From Emmonsiellopsis sp. PD_33 (lineage: Eukaryota > Ascomycota > Eurotiomycetes > Onygenales > Ajellomycetaceae), in NCBI GenBank assembly GCA_032988165.1, contig JANTQF010000115.1, positions 1 to 64,000 on the forward strand: a stretch of 64,000 bases of DNA, given 5' to 3'. This document shows, one piece after another, positions 47,117 through 61,300 of this stretch. Position 1 is the stretch's first letter. Every line of letters begins with the position of its first letter. The notes under the pieces are model-generated. The model saw only the letters and a program-made list of their open reading frames with translations, was not told where the DNA came from and did no database searches. The position numbers and the translations under genes are program-made.

Positions 47117-48184
47117 GCGAGTCCTTCAAGGGCGTTGGATGGGTGGAGGAAGGGAAGATGGGAAGACGGATGGACTGTGTATATGAATTGAATATGAATA
47201 TGAATACCCCTTGCTACGTACGCTACATTTCTGGCTCTGCGAGTTAGTTATATATGTGTGTATGCAATATGAGAATGGTTTTTTAATTTCTTTCATACTA
47301 TGTCTATATGTTCGTTGTGTATGCATGATTGAATTGATCTCTCATATCCATGACCCAAAAATAGAAACTAGGATCAAGAATAAACTCATACAATTGGTAT
47401 TGTTACTCTTATTGGGATAGGTTTATGGTATCATTCACTCCATCCATCCCACAATCCCTATCCTATCCTATCCTACCATGCCCCCGTCCTCCTTCCCACC
47501 CCCTCCCCAAACAAAAAACCAACCAAACAAGCAAAAAACAAAAAGATAAGAAAAAAAGAGCCAAGGCAAAAGCAAAGGCACCACATGCATTTCTTCTCTG
47601 TAACTTAGACAGACAGACAGATAACAAAACGAAGAATTGTATCCATGCAATAAAATGGAATAAGACAAGATAAAAAGGGATTTTATGACAAGACAAAAGC
47701 AAGAGGCATGATAATTAAAGAGAGAAAAGAAAGGATGGAAATGGTAGTGGTAATAAAAAAAAAAAAGAAAATGCAACAAACATAAAAAAATCAAGGAGGC
47801 TGGAAGAGCTCAGAAAAGAACATAATCAAAATGAGAAGTCCATCCGTACATACATAATGAAATAATCAAAAAAAAAAAAAAAACAAGACAAGGCATTTGG
47901 TCCAAACAAATCTATTTATCCATCCATGCCATACATAAATAATCCATCCATCCATCCATTCCATTCCATCCCGCCAACCAATTGACAGTTGACATACACA
48001 AAAGGGGAATTTTTATTTTGTTCTCTGATAGGTATCCGGCTTGTAAATAAATAAAAAACTGCAGACGCCAGCGTGTTGTAATCATAGCCTGCTCTGTTTG
48101 TGCAAGCATGGGGTGGCAAAAAAGAAAGAGCTAAATGTTCATCACGTCGCGAAATTAACAAGGTCCGGTTGCGGGTTTATATCT
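47117..48184. other. Convergent intergenic with simple repeats
   Basis: This stretch is A-rich on the plus strand with several homopolymer runs (for example near 47756-47766 and 47869-47883) and CCAT repeats near 47943-47965. No gene was recognised. Confidence 0.5.
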
Positions 48185-51100
48185 CTATGACAGCAAGTTC
48201 TTAAGAGATGGACTCGCGCTAGCTCCTGATCCACCCATTCCGTTTGAGCTATGATAGCGCCCGGAACTGCTAGGTCTGGTAGGAGCAGCACCTGGAGGAA
48301 GGCTGGTTTCGTCACCTGCCGCAGGGGTAGCTGGTCGTTGCGGGTCAAGGCTACGACGCGAGGCAGAAGGCGATGCAATTGCTCGTTCAACCGAAAACAT
48401 ACGAGGACCTTGGCCAAGCCCGCCTAGTGTATGCGGAGTGGAGAAATGCGGTGCTGGAGGGGATCCAGCCGTACTGTATGGCCGACTCGGCGGGGGTGGA
48501 GGACCATGGGCGCCAGGAGGTGGCAACGGGGCCGGGCCGTACGGGCTTTGGTGAGTCGAGTATGAATGCGGCGGCGGTGGTGGTTGATGAGGGACCCCGT
48601 TCCCGTAGTGCGGCGGTGGGGGTCCCTGATGGTGGGGCGCAAGGGAGGCATGGTAGCCGTTAAGATGTGGGGGTGGCGGCGGAGGGCCACTGTGGAAACC
48701 TCGTGGGCCAAGAGGTTGAAGTCCATTGGGCGGAGGCCCACTGGAAGGGATGCCATTGCGCATGAGAGATGATGGATAATCCCCTGGCCGTGACTCATAC
48801 TCAGGCCGCCATTCTGGTGCACCATGGGTGGCGTGCATCGGTACAATCGGAGGCATGTGTAGATTTGGAGGCTGAGGTGTTGGGTGCGCATGCGGTGACG
48901 GGGAATACTGATGGGGCGGGAACTCTGTGGGACGAGCCGCAGGAAGGCTGGGGTCACGTTTTGCCGGATATGGGGAAGGTCGAACCTCTGATTCCACAGG
49001 GGAAGCCGATTGCTTTTTGACGTGACACTTGTGGCATTCATACATTGTCCTAGACACCCCGCGGCTTCGCGATACATCATGCATCGATGGAATCGGCCGG
49101 TCTACATCAGGCATAGGGACATCCCCGTTGATCATAGACATCGACGGCATTCTTTCGGAGTGGGAACGTGGTGCTTGGAACGGAGATGGTGTTGCTGACA
49201 CCCCATGGGGATGCGACGGGCCAGGGGTTTCCATTGGACCAACCCCATTCATCAGCGGACGCGCATCTCTCGGAGGAAATTCCCGGGACGCTTCAATGGG
49301 CCACCATTTCGGACTAAAGGTTGAGCTGCAGTTCATACACCTCTTATTACTGCAGACGTCCAAGCCAGAGTGACCATGGCCAGGGGTCTCTAGAATACCA
49401 TGGTTGTTCCCTAGCCTAGGAGACGACAATTCTGCAGACCCTCTAATAGCATTCTCTTTGCCATTCTGATGCGCAGTCGTCCCATTAACGAGAGACACCC
49501 GTCGATTTGAAGGGGCGAGACCGTTCTGTATCGACGCCCCAACAGACTGTTGCACATGCGCGGCTTTCCGAACAGTACCTGTCAACGTAAGGTCGGCCTG
49601 TTTTGAGGTCTGCACATAAAGCTGCAGAGCGTTTAGCCCTTCGACGTCGCTAGGCTCGCTCATTTCATGGACAACGGTGGAAATTGCGTGATGAGGGCAC
49701 CAAATTGCTGGCGTGGCTGCGCCGGTCTCATCGCCCAATTTAATAGTGTTGACGGCGTCTCTTCTCGTGCTCTTAACGGGGGTAATGTCGAAACCGAAAA
49801 CATACCCAGCCTGATGCGCGCATCCAACATGAAACCGTGCATTGCAGGTTGCGTGATGGCAAGGTACACAAGCGCCTCGCCGAGTTTTGCAGATCTTGCA
49901 GGTGTCTTGGTATCTCTCGGCAGGGATCAGACCCAATCCTTCCGCAGGTTCCAGCTCCTTGGCATTTCCAAATTTAATTTCAGGCATCCAGACCGCACAG
50001 GCAACATGGACCCAGTTGTTGCCAGCCGTCCGTTTAAGCGGTTCTCGTGGGCCCGTCGGTTTTCCGGCTTCCTTTTGACGAATCTTATATAGTTTGCTAG
50101 CTTCGGCAACCATCTCCTTCTCCAATCGCTCCTTTTCACGCTCCCGATCAGTTTTTTTCTTATGCGAGACCTTGGGCGGTTCCATGAGTTCATGTTCGGT
50201 GTACGTGACTGGGCACAGAACGCATTCGTAGGATGTCGAGATCACAGGGTTTCTATCATTCAAACACATATCACAGAACCATTTGGAGGAGCTCCGTGAA
50301 GGGCTTACACCATAGCAAGCGCGGTGAACAGTTAAGCGACAATCGCGACAAGACAAGTGCTGGTCGCCCATGGGGTCCATTTTCAAGCATATTGCACAGG
50401 AGAGGGTCCTCACCCGAGGTGGTTCTGGAGCAATAGGTGCAGGCTCAGGAGGCTTCTCAATCACTTTCTTTTTCGGGGGAGGCTCTACTGGAGTATGGCT
50501 TCCAGTGGCATGGCCTTCCCGGTCTGATTGTTTCAACTTTTTCTTTGCTGGCTCTGCCGGAGGAGGCGCAGTCACTTCTGCAGAAACAGAAATACCCAGT
50601 GAAGTGGCCAGTGATGCTGTGGCGCTGTTGATCTTGACATCTGACTCCGAGGCCGTGAGAAGTTGGACAAGTAGTTCCTCCTCGAGGCGTCGACGCCATG
50701 ACTTGTTCGCGCCTTGTCCCATCTTCTTAACAACTTCGTCCGCGTCCTCCCACTGAATACCGTATTTCCGCCAAAGGACAGCACATCGTTGGCAAATGGC
50801 AACAGTAAGATTCTGAAATCCTTTGTCCCGTTTTGCGTCTGCAGGCACCGTTGTACCTGGAGGAATCCCTGGAGCCCGTCGCCATTGCCTCGAGGACCTT
50901 GTTGAGCAGAATTTGCACGTAAACCCCCGTTTCTTATCCTTGGCCTTATCAGTATCGAACGCGGAGTCATCATGGTCGTCTGCTACATCGTCGACTAGCT
51001 TAACCGAAGTATCGGCTTTCTTTGCGGCTTTCCTTCCTCTTCGGCCGTCGAAATTGCCCCAGATTTGACGCCCCTTGGGTGTCTTTTTCCACATGTAATA

Positions 51101-53581
51101 ATATCGAACAATGTGACGATGCGGGACCGTTCCAACATGTTTCGTGACATTGCGAAGTTCAGAGCCATATTTCGCCACCCCGCTTTCAAATAGCTTAATC
51201 TCTTCAGGACGAAGATGCGGTTCCTTGAGGTCTGAATATTTATTGACTTGCTTTAGTCGCGTGAGCGCAGCTTCCACATTAAACTTTTCTTCGTAAAGAA
51301 GGCTCAGCGCCTTGTCCAGGAAATTTGTAGAATATTTTTCGACTTTTACCAAAGGGGCAATTTCTTTGGCTTTGACCATATAGTCGTCGATAAACTTTTC
51401 CCGGTCGGATTCGCTCAGCGAAGCGCTGGGGGCATCGTCCTCCCCTCGCGATGGAAGCTGTGACACATCAGGCATCTTAAACTGCAGCTCTGCGGTACGA
51501 AACTGTTTCGTGCCTACAGTAACCGGTTCGTCTTCTCCTCGTGGAATGTACCCCACAGGTTCATCCATAACCCATTTGGGCCTCTTTGCTCGTTCGGCTT
51601 TTTCGGCCTCCATCGAAGCAACGGTTTCCTTGGAAAGCTTGACGTCCTTTTTATTGCCCGATTTGAGATACTTTCTTTTCGTTTCGCGCGCCTTGACATA
51701 TTGAACCGGATGTCCATGCCAGGGAATGACGTTGGCTTGGTGGCGAGGGCCTAATCGAGAGCTTGCTCGGGGATATATTCTATCGTCATAGTCCAGCGCG
51801 TCCTCGACACGACAGTGTATTCCCAAATATCTAAAGGGCCACAGTTTCGCTTGGGCGATCTGTTCACTCGTTGCGGGGCGAACAACGTCGGGTAGAGCGG
51901 GAGTACTTCGTTGCGTGGCTTCAGCAACAGCGGCGGGATCTTCCTCCTCTTCCTCAACAACCTCTGCTTCCGTGTCTGCTTGCGCTTCTCCGATCATGGG
52001 CGTATTTCTCGCTTCCAGTTTTCGTTCCTGAGCGCGACTGCATGCAGCACATGCCCAGGCAAATCCTCGCGCAGGTTTCTTTTGTAGGACAGGTCGAACA
52101 CAATACATATGGTAGGTACTGTGGCAGACAGCACAATCCACGGAATCCATGCTATCACAAAATGTTAGTGAGTGAATACATCAACGGGGGAATTGTGTCT
52201 GCATACTTTGCGGCATATAAACTACATCTTTTGCAGGTTTTCACTGCACTGGTCAGGTCTTTTCTGCGGCCCATTTCAACTAAAACGTATTTCCACCGTT
52301 CGTCCAGTACCTTCTTCACATGCTGTGGTACATTTATAACTTTACTGGTGGGGATCACTTCGTAGTATCGCTGGATGTAGCGATCATACATCTTTTCAAA
52401 CCAAAAGCAATCCCTAGACTTTCTATACTCGTCGAGGTTCTCGATTTCGGACTGGTGTTTGATTTGACATTTGCCCCGTAATGACGACAGCGGACAAGTA
52501 TCAGAGTGCATGGAAGCGAAGACGACGCGCACATCAGCAGCTTTGCGATGGATATCCCGAGGCCGATAATACCAATTAACTCTGACGCTTTCAATGGGTC
52601 CGTCGGGGTTATCCTTGGACGGTAGGAATTCCATAATGCGAGCGAGGTAGTAGGGTTCGCCGGGAGGTTCACAGACCAGATAAACATGATCTATTGAAGA
52701 GGGTTAGCAGTCTAGAGCAGCAGCAATGGGAAGCGGAGCGGAGGTAATAAAACATTGCCATGGCGCATGTTTTTGAACGCGCAGGATAGTTTTTGCTCAC
52801 CATTTGGACTAAGAATAGTGCCGTCGTCCGCCTTCAGTTTTCCCTGCTTCAAGCATGCCCGAGAGTTGTGAAATGTCATCATGTTGCGCGTATTTGATTT
52901 CTGGGAATCAACGGGAACGTTTGCTGGGACGACGAATTTTTTGGACGATTGGAAGGTAGAGTTACTCGGGGTAGATGAAGCTGGTGTAGTCTGGTGGGAG
53001 CCAGGCTGCTTTCGTTTCTTTGACACCGTCGTGGAATGGTTACCATTAGGATTGGCTGAGAAGGAGGAGGTCCCGGGGATTGCTTCTTTGGTTGGAGGAG
53101 CCGCATTCGAGCCATTCGTTGTGTCGCGTCTTCGCGTGTTAAGGACGGTGACCCTCTCGTTGTCCGCACTCGGGGATCCAGAGGAGTAGTTCAAGCCCGA
53201 GGAGGCCCTCTTCGAGCCGCCAGCCCGCGATGATGAAGTAACAAGTTCGAATTCCGTATCGACGTCGCGATCCTCTGCGTAATTGGGCCGTGCGCCGCCA
53301 ACCCGATTCCTGGAACGAGTGCCATAAGGAACAGCAGCTGTCGACGACGATGTGGTGTTGTTCTGGAGAGCAGCATCGGAGACCGGAGAAGACGCGGACG
53401 AAGTGGTGGCGGTCATTGGCTGGGACTGGAGCCCATTCACGGCGGGGATAGGTTTGGGAGCAGTCGAGTCCATGTTCCCGCTGGGCGCGGAAGGGTTGTG
53501 GACCGGTACCTGGTCAGCGGCCATGGGCGTGGGGGAATTGTTGCCGTCCGGAGTCGCAGTGGCCGACTGCGACGGGGACAT
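48185..53581 (-). CDS. SNT2: Snt2-type BAH/PHD chromatin protein
   Basis: Exons 52801-53581, 52207-52690 and 48185-52151 join in phase to 1,743 residues. Domain order: a low-complexity N-terminus; a BAH domain (DHVYLVCEPPGEPYYLARI then VRVNWYYRPRDI); and a first PHD finger split by the second intron (CKRCSLYAAK-N then CAVCHSTYHMYCV). A SANT region (FESGVAKYGSELRNVTKHVG) and a GATA-like finger (CKFCSTRSSRQWRRAPG) follow. Next are a second PHD (CAICLKMDPMGDQHLSC), an extended PHD (WVHVACAVWMPEIKFG, then GACVPCHHATCNARFHVGCA) and a further CMNCSSTFSPKWW finger. The tail is Pro-rich. This is the architecture of Snt2, a histone-reading subunit with Rpd3-type deacetylases and a ubiquitin ligase in yeasts. 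An in-frame ATG at 53935 would add 118 low-complexity residues. Confidence 0.95.
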
Positions 53582-56500
53582 GGCGAAACTCAGGCGTAAC
53601 CTGTGGAGCGGCGGGCGGCGTGGTGCTGCATCCACCCCAACGGACGAAACCCAGCAGAAGGGGTGGTGGTGGTGGTGGTGGTGGTTGACCTGTAGAGCGG
53701 AGGTGGCTGTTAGTGGTGGAAGGGAGGTGAGTAGATGGATGTGGTGGATGTGGTGGCGGCGTGGTGATAGGAAAGTGGACGGGTGCAGGTGCGTGGTGGT
53801 GGTGGGCGTAGGGGAATGGGCCGTGGCGGAGGAGAACGCCAGCAGCAACGGGAGCTCTGACAAGGACAATGCACGCGAAGAACCACTCGCACACACAAAG
53901 AACACACGCTCGCGGCCAGGGCTGCTGCGGTGCAACGGGTCGACGTGATCGGGGCCAGGGATGGGGGTGTGGATGGAACAGGGGAGAGAGGCGAGGGGCA
54001 GCAGACGAAAGAATCACAGCAAACAAGTGAGTGGGAGAGTGAGAGAGAGAGAGTTGGGAGTTGGGGGAGACGGGGAGATTGACGCCAGGGAGAGGCGGCT
54101 CTGGCTGGCGACAACCTCGCCTCACGGTTCACCACGCAGCAGCACACGCAAAGGGAGTTGCACAGGGGAGGACGGCGTGTGGGGGGCAAGGTTGATATTG
54201 GAAGCTAGGCTAAGCGACGCCAAAGACGCCAGACACAGCCAGGCGTGATGGGAATGGGAGGGGAGGGGAGAGGGAGGCGGAAGAGAGAGGACGGGAATGT
54301 GAAGAGAGGAGGGGAACCGGAGAGGGAGAAATACTTTTGGACCTTGGACCCGGGAGGGGAGGCTGGTGGGAGACGATTGACTGACGTGCGGTGGGCGTTG
54401 ATAGCGTGCACAGCACTGGCTGCAGGAGAATGATGTAGAAGGGAGGAGGAGAACGGGGGGAGATGGAGGATGTGATATGGATGAGGGAGGGATGAGGGAG
54501 AAGAAAAGGAACGGACGGAATCAGGTGGAGTAGGGTTTGGCTGGGAGGGAGAGAGCCACGGGAAGAGACAGCGCGCAGAGAGAGAGAGAGAGAAATGAGG
54601 AATGGGAATGGGAATGGGGATGGGGGATGGGGAGAGAGAGGAAGAAGAAGAGGGCGAGGGAGACGGGAGTTTGGTTTAGTTTTGATCAAATAACCTGCAG
54701 CAAGGTCTAAGGTCTTCCGTCGGCCTGAAGTTACTTTGGACGACACTCCATCTCCCTGTTTCTCCTGTCTGTCTGTCCATTTATTTATCTCTCGGCCTAT
54801 CTATCTCTCTATCCGGTCTACTCCCCTCTGCAATGGCCTATCTTTCCTTCTCTCCAAGCAGTCCTGGTTGTTTGTGCGCCGGTGGCCTCAGCAGATCATG
54901 GCGGGCTGTCCCCTTCATTGTTAAGTCCAGGTACATATTAATATCCAGCTTATGCATGCTTCCCGGATATAAACCGCGATGCTGGCCAATACGAGCCTAT
55001 CCCCCAGCCCAACTCCATCCCTCCCTATCCGGCCCGGGGACTGGGAAACAATCAATGAGTTGCCTCTCCAGTACTAATTAGTAACTCATACCATCGGCCA
55101 AACCTCGCTCTATCCAGCCCTAAGAAAAGAATCCAACTTTTGGGGGGGGTATATTGTTCAACGGGGCACGTTACCGAGCGCGCCAGGGTTGCTAAAAACT
55201 CTAGGGTTGCCGGTACCCAACCGCTGGCAACACCCAGCTATCTCAGGTGTATGGACGGAGATGGCATCGAAACTTTCCTCTGCCTCTTTTTCTGTTCTTC
55301 TGGTTTTCATGGGTGAGGATGACTGCACCACCCAGAGTTCCATCCCTGCCAAATAAAGGAACATGATAACTATTTGATCCAAACCACTCCATGCCCAGTC
55401 TGCCTGTTGACCTGTTCGTCATCTGTTGTTTGTGCGGTGTGATGTGCCACGCTGACCTGTCCGCCCAAAATCGACCATTCCCGCTGAATCCTGATGTTGT
55501 GCTGTCGGAAGAAACATTCGATGGCAGGTTGAAGATTCGCCAGCCTAGGCTCGAGCTAGGGGAAATGTCCTGCATCGCTCCATCCACTTACGCACAGCCC
55601 CCGTCCTGCCTATTGCAACATCCCAGAATACCTCCCCCTCAGAGTCCGGTCACAGCGCCAAAGGAACAACAATGAAACGTCGCTGAAGACGACGAATTCA
55701 ATACTTCCCCTGGTGGCCTCGTTTCAGCATCCCCTTTCCCATGTAATTGCTGCAGGAAGTTCGGCACTGTGTTCTTTATCCCACCACGGCTTGGCGGGCT
55801 GGAAGCAGGTACAATCCGAGAAAACGACGGCTGTGGGGAACTTGTTGGCCTAGTTAACGATCTTTCAAATTCCACCCGCCCACTCGCCTCGTGGACAGGC
55901 CCATCCCACAAGAGACAAGAGTCCTCGACTTCCCTCTCTCTATATATTATATTACTTACCACGAATCCCCGCGCAGCCCAGGCAATGGCGCCCAATTTTG
56001 TGGAAGATGACCACAACGCCAGAATCACGGCACGAAGCGAAGTCTTGCAATCCCTGCCATCTGGCCCATCATCCATGTGTGGCTAGTGATGTATTATTAT
56101 TAGCTTGGTTACGCCCTTATTGCCACCCCCATCCCAAACTAACCACCACACCAGCGCACCACATGCATGACATTGACATCCCCCCTGCCTCCCCCATCAT
56201 CCATGGCCTTCGACGTGGCTAGAGGAACTTCCCAGCTTCCTTGCTTGCCCATGGCAAATTCAAATCGTCATTTCCACTTCGAAACCCGTTTCTCACAAAA
56301 GAGAAGAGAAATAAAAAGGCCTGTCCCCCTCGTGATGAGGCTTCCTCCCATCCCATCGCTCGCATCCCGCCGCCTCGTAACTGGGTACAAGGTAGGCTCG
56401 TCGGTTCCCTCCAACTTGTTCCCTTGAACACGATAGAGTTTTCGAGGGCACGCAACTCAACTTACTAATTATCCGCCGCCACCTATGTAGCCACCGCCCA

Positions 56501-58345
56501 ATAAATAATACACCTATTCCTACAAACCCTTTTTCACTTGGCTTATTATGGGCTTCCTTCCTCGTTCATGACACGGGCTTATCTATCTCCTCCCTTCGCC
56601 AGCGGAAAAGTTTTAGCTAGTTATCCAATTTACATAGTCATTATTTGAGGGGGGGGGACACAATTGAATTGAACAACGGCATGCCATGCCATTCGCATCG
56701 TATGGGAATAAATTTTCCCGTTCTCCACTTTACTAACGGGCGGGCGGGTGGTTTTGGGACAGAGTATTGTCGCCCTACACGACTGGTACGGAGTACGGAG
56801 CGTGGATGCATCAACAACTCGTCATGCATCCAATCCAATCCAATCCAATCTATTCCATTTTCCGCATCCCCATCCCCCCAGCTGAAGAAAAAGTTATTTC
56901 AGTTGCATACATCGTATGTTTTTTGGGGGTTATGTATAATTATAATCAATACTGTTAGAACCATTGTGGCTTCAACCATATTTTCTCTGAGACGGGTGAA
57001 GAGAGCAGCTAGTTATGTTCAATGCCGAGGGATTTCCGGCTGAAGTGCGTGTTTGAACCGTCCGGGTGGATTAAGTGTTTCTCCGGTTGCGGTTTTAAAA
57101 CGACGACGATGATGCAGGTGACGAGTCTGACGACCTATGGTGATTATGGATGGGTGTTTTGGGGATGTAAAGGTTGTGTGAAATTCATGGTAACTAGATA
57201 ATAACAGTATGGATCCATTTTGAAGATACTGTAATGGATGCTGCGGTGGGTTGGGTGGTGGTAGTGTCACCATGTGGTTAAAATATATATCGGGAATGCA
57301 TATTCCCATCCTCTGGCTAGTTACACTTTTGAGTTACCGGCGGATTCTACCCGCCGGATGTCTATATAAACTGGAGAGGGATGAGATATTTTCCTCATGA
57401 TCAATGATAAGATGGCAATATGTAGGTAGGTTATCTGGATTATATAGGTCTCATGTGTCGTTGTTGTCTAGCGGTTGGCGACCACTCGCATCTCAAGACT
57501 TTTAAATGGCGCAATGGATAGAAAACTTCAAAACTCCAGTTGACACCTGTTTATTATTTTTGAGCGTATGATTTCCCAGGAGAATATGAGGGGTTTCTTT
57601 TGCTGTTTCTCCTTCTCGTTCTTCTTTTTCTCTGCTACTACGTAGAAGTGTCAGTTAATCATGGAGCCGCCATATCCGCCGTATGGATGGGGCTCTCTCG
57701 GCTTTCCTGCCGTCATTGCTCACATTGGCCTAGGCCGTGATTGGATGTTGATATTGTCAGGCTGGGCCAATCATGGATAAGGGATTTGGATTTTCAGGAA
57801 GGACGTGTTGTTCATTTCATGCCCTGTGCGGGGTGATGTGATCACTGATAAGGTGAGTCATGGCGTGTAAAATGTGTATATAATTAAAAGCATCACTATC
57901 ATGACTGGCACGGTTTGAACATATAAAAAATGCCTAAGATATTAAAACATACATACATCCTCTGGTTGTTGGCCTTGATCGGATATTTCTGCGAGAAGAG
58001 GAGATGATTGGCCGGAAGAACAATGTTACGACCCGATGATGGCACCTGGCTTAGAGTTTACGCTAGCGTTGACAAACTCTGGTTAGAGATTTGCGCTAGG
58101 CTAGATCGGCACTAGTGTCTGATCGGACGGAACGGGAAAATCATCTTCCCGCTGCCTATTTCAACCGTCGTCATATTCAACAAACAAAACATCGTCAAAG
58201 TCAACTCTATATCTGCCCATATGGAGAGAGTAGTGGTTGCTGTACAAGACTAGGAGAGACATTCGCAATGATAGTGTCAACTCTATGTTAAAAATTTGCG
58301 TTTTTCATTCATTACTCCCCCCCACCCTTTCTTTATCCCACCGGG
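53582..58345. other. Gene-poor 4.8 kb stretch
   Basis: No convincing gene. The first 1.1 kb is strongly purine-biased on the plus strand, so CT-rich on the Snt2 coding strand, with GA, GTG and GGGAAT simple repeats (for example GTG at 53662-53685 and GA near 54575-54595). It is probably the Snt2 promoter and leader. Beyond 55 kb there are short frames only. Confidence 0.45.
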
Positions 58346-61300
58346 ATGAATCCCGTGCAATCCACAACCGCCCAAGCCCGACGCCTCCAAACTTCCATTG
58401 ATATAGCAGGAAAACAGACATTTTCCACTTCCTCGCTAGCAGGAACCAAGCGGTCCCATTCTGAAAATGGCCTATCTCCACACATCCCAAGTATAAACCA
58501 GCAATCCATCCATCAAACAACACGGACAATCAGGACAAACACCGGCCCACTGCCAAATGGATTCGTCCGCCCCACGGTGTCTTCCCAGCCAAACAAAAGA
58601 CGCTTTCTACCAAGCCAGATACGCGACGTGCCAGATGCGGTGAAGGTGTCCGATGATTCAATCTCCGAATACTCCCAGCGCAAAGCGGTCTCATCGACAC
58701 CTGGGCCGTCGCAGAATCCGCTGCTTTCCCTAGCCCACAGCAACTATGGATTGCCTGCTGCGCTTGTTGCCAACTTTGCCTCGTTGGGCGTGAACTGTAT
58801 CTACCCATGGCAGGCATCGTGTCTTCTTGGCCGTGGACATTTATCTGCGGAGAAGAACCTAGTGTACAGCGCCCCGACTGGGGGTGGAAAGTCATTGGTT
58901 GCGGACGTGTTGATGCTTAAACGCATCATAGATGATCCGACCAAGAAGGCAATTCTTGTTCTTCCTTATGTTGCTCTCGTGCAGGAGAAACTTAAATGGC
59001 TTCGCCGGGTTGTGGAGGGCGTGAGTAAGGATGTCAATGACCCGTCAACGGCACGGGAGACTACTCCTTCTACACAGTGGAAGCAGTCGGAGAACTCGAT
59101 CCGGGTGACTGGGTTTTTTGGGGGGAGTAAAACTAGGGCTACGTGGGCGGATACGGATATCGCCGTTTGTACGATCGAAAAGGTTCGGTTGGCTGAGTTT
59201 ATTGGATTTATGGTGTTTCGGAGCGCTGGCTGATTGATTTTGCTGCGAATAGGCTAATTCGCTGGTAAATACAGCCATTGAAGAGTGCAAAATAAATGAT
59301 CTGGGTGTTGTGGTCCTGGACGAGCTCCATATGCTGGATGACGAACACCGTGGATATCTGATAGAGATCATGGTGACGAAGTTGATGTTATTGCAACAGG
59401 ATATCCAGATCGTGGGGATGAGTGCCACTTTGTCGGTTGGTTTTCCGTCCGTACCCCTGAAAATCATATATCATATTACTGACATTAGCTACTTCATAGA
59501 ATACGGAAATTCTTGCAAAATGGTTACATGCAAATTACTATATTTCCAAATATCGACCGATACCCATTGAAGAGCACCTGGTTTATAATAATGCGATATA
59601 TCCAGCCACAAGCTCAAAGGAGTTCTTCAGGACGGCTACGGATCTGAACAAATCTGAGCAATCCCAGAAAGTGACGATTGCGTGCAGGGTAATCGACAGA
59701 TCAGTCTACAAAGAACTGGATCATCCAACGGCAAATGCAATGGTCTCTTTGGCTCTAGAAACTGCACTGTCTGGGTACGGTGCTCTTATATTTTGCGGTA
59801 GTCGACAGGCTTGCCAAGGGAACGCGATGCTTCTCAGTGACGCAATGCCTGACGAATCCATGTTGGAGAGTGATACTTTGGAACGGCGGATGGATCTCAT
59901 CGCGAGTTTGCAAAGTCTGCCTTGTGGTCTTGACCCTGTGTTTCAAAAGACAGTTATCAAAGGAGTGGCTTTTCATCGTTAGTGTTTTCTTCTTCTTCTT
60001 GATGTGCTTTTATTTGTTCTGGACTGTGGGTTATTGATTTTGGTATTGATTTTGGTCTGTCGTTTTAGATGCGGGTTTGACTACCGAAGAACGTGATTTG
60101 ATCGCAGAGGCATATGATAATGGTGTCCTTCGAATACTCGTTGCAACATGCAGTCTAGCTGCTGGTATTAACCTCCCTGCGCGACGGGTTATACTCTGTG
60201 GCGCTCGGATGGGCCGTGATTTAGTCGGTCCTGCCATGTTGTATGTACCTCGGATCATCGAATTTTTTGGACTGGTAAAGCTAACTTTTGCTAGACGGCA
60301 GATGCGAGGGAGGGCTGGACGTAAGGGTAAAGATGAGGTTGGGGAAACCTACCTTTGCTGCCAGAAAGACGATCTGGAAGCAGTGGCAGAACTGTTGGAG
60401 GCGGAAATGCCAGCCATTGCAAGTGGCCTAACTCCTGAGAAAAGAGGCATTAAAAGGTTTTCCCCTTTAACTCTTTGTGTTGAAGTATTAGAAGCTGACT
60501 TAAATCAGAGCGCTTCTAGAGTCGATCGCAACCAGACTTGTTTCTGGTCGGGACGCTGTCAACGAATACGTGAAGTGCACATTGCTGTATCAAAATATGG
60601 ACACGGATCAGCTCTTCGCCATGGTGGAGAGCACGCTCCAGGAGCTCCTAGACGACGGTTTAGTACAGCTCAAAAACGAATCATACGAACCAACGCAACT
60701 GGGACAGGCTGTCGTCGGCTCTTCATTCAGCCCAGAAGACGGCATATTCATCCATGACGAATTGAGGCGTGCCTTGAAATCTTTCGTTATGGACGGAGAA
60801 ATGCACATCTTCTATATGTTCGCACCTCTTCAAAATTCAAATCCCACGGATATCGACTGGTCGATTTTCCGGGACCAGATGAATAATATTGATGAAAGTG
60901 GAATCCGCGCATTGCAGCTTGTAGGCGTGAATCCTGCGTTCGTTAACTCAATGTAAGAATATCAAACATCCATCGTCCCTGGACCCCCAACCCCTAAGAA
61001 GACTCCTTTAATCTCCAAGATTAAACCGAGTTCTCTGATAGTAATGAAACCTAGGGCACAATCCGGCAACCGCATCAAAGATGACACCCTCGCCCGCATC
61101 TACCATCGCGCCTATACCGCCTTCCAACTCCGCGACCTCAGCAACGAAATTCCTATCTCTACAATTGCCAGAAAGTACAACATCCCCCGCGGCAACGTGC
61201 AAACCCTAGCCCAGATCTGTCATGGCTTTGCCGCCGGCATCGTGAAATTCTGCCAGCGTATGGGCTGGGATATGCTGGCTGTTGTCCTGGACCACATGCG

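Noticed and set aside
57460..57510. tRNA-like stretch with GTCTAGCGGTTGG
   Set aside because: The D-arm-like text is suggestive, but no TPsiC arm (GGTTCRA) or acceptor pairing follows at the right distance.
60440..60620. Apparent frameshift in the helicase gene
   Set aside because: A GTTTTC donor at 60457 and an AAATCAG acceptor at 60508 restore the conserved sequence in phase, so it is an intron.
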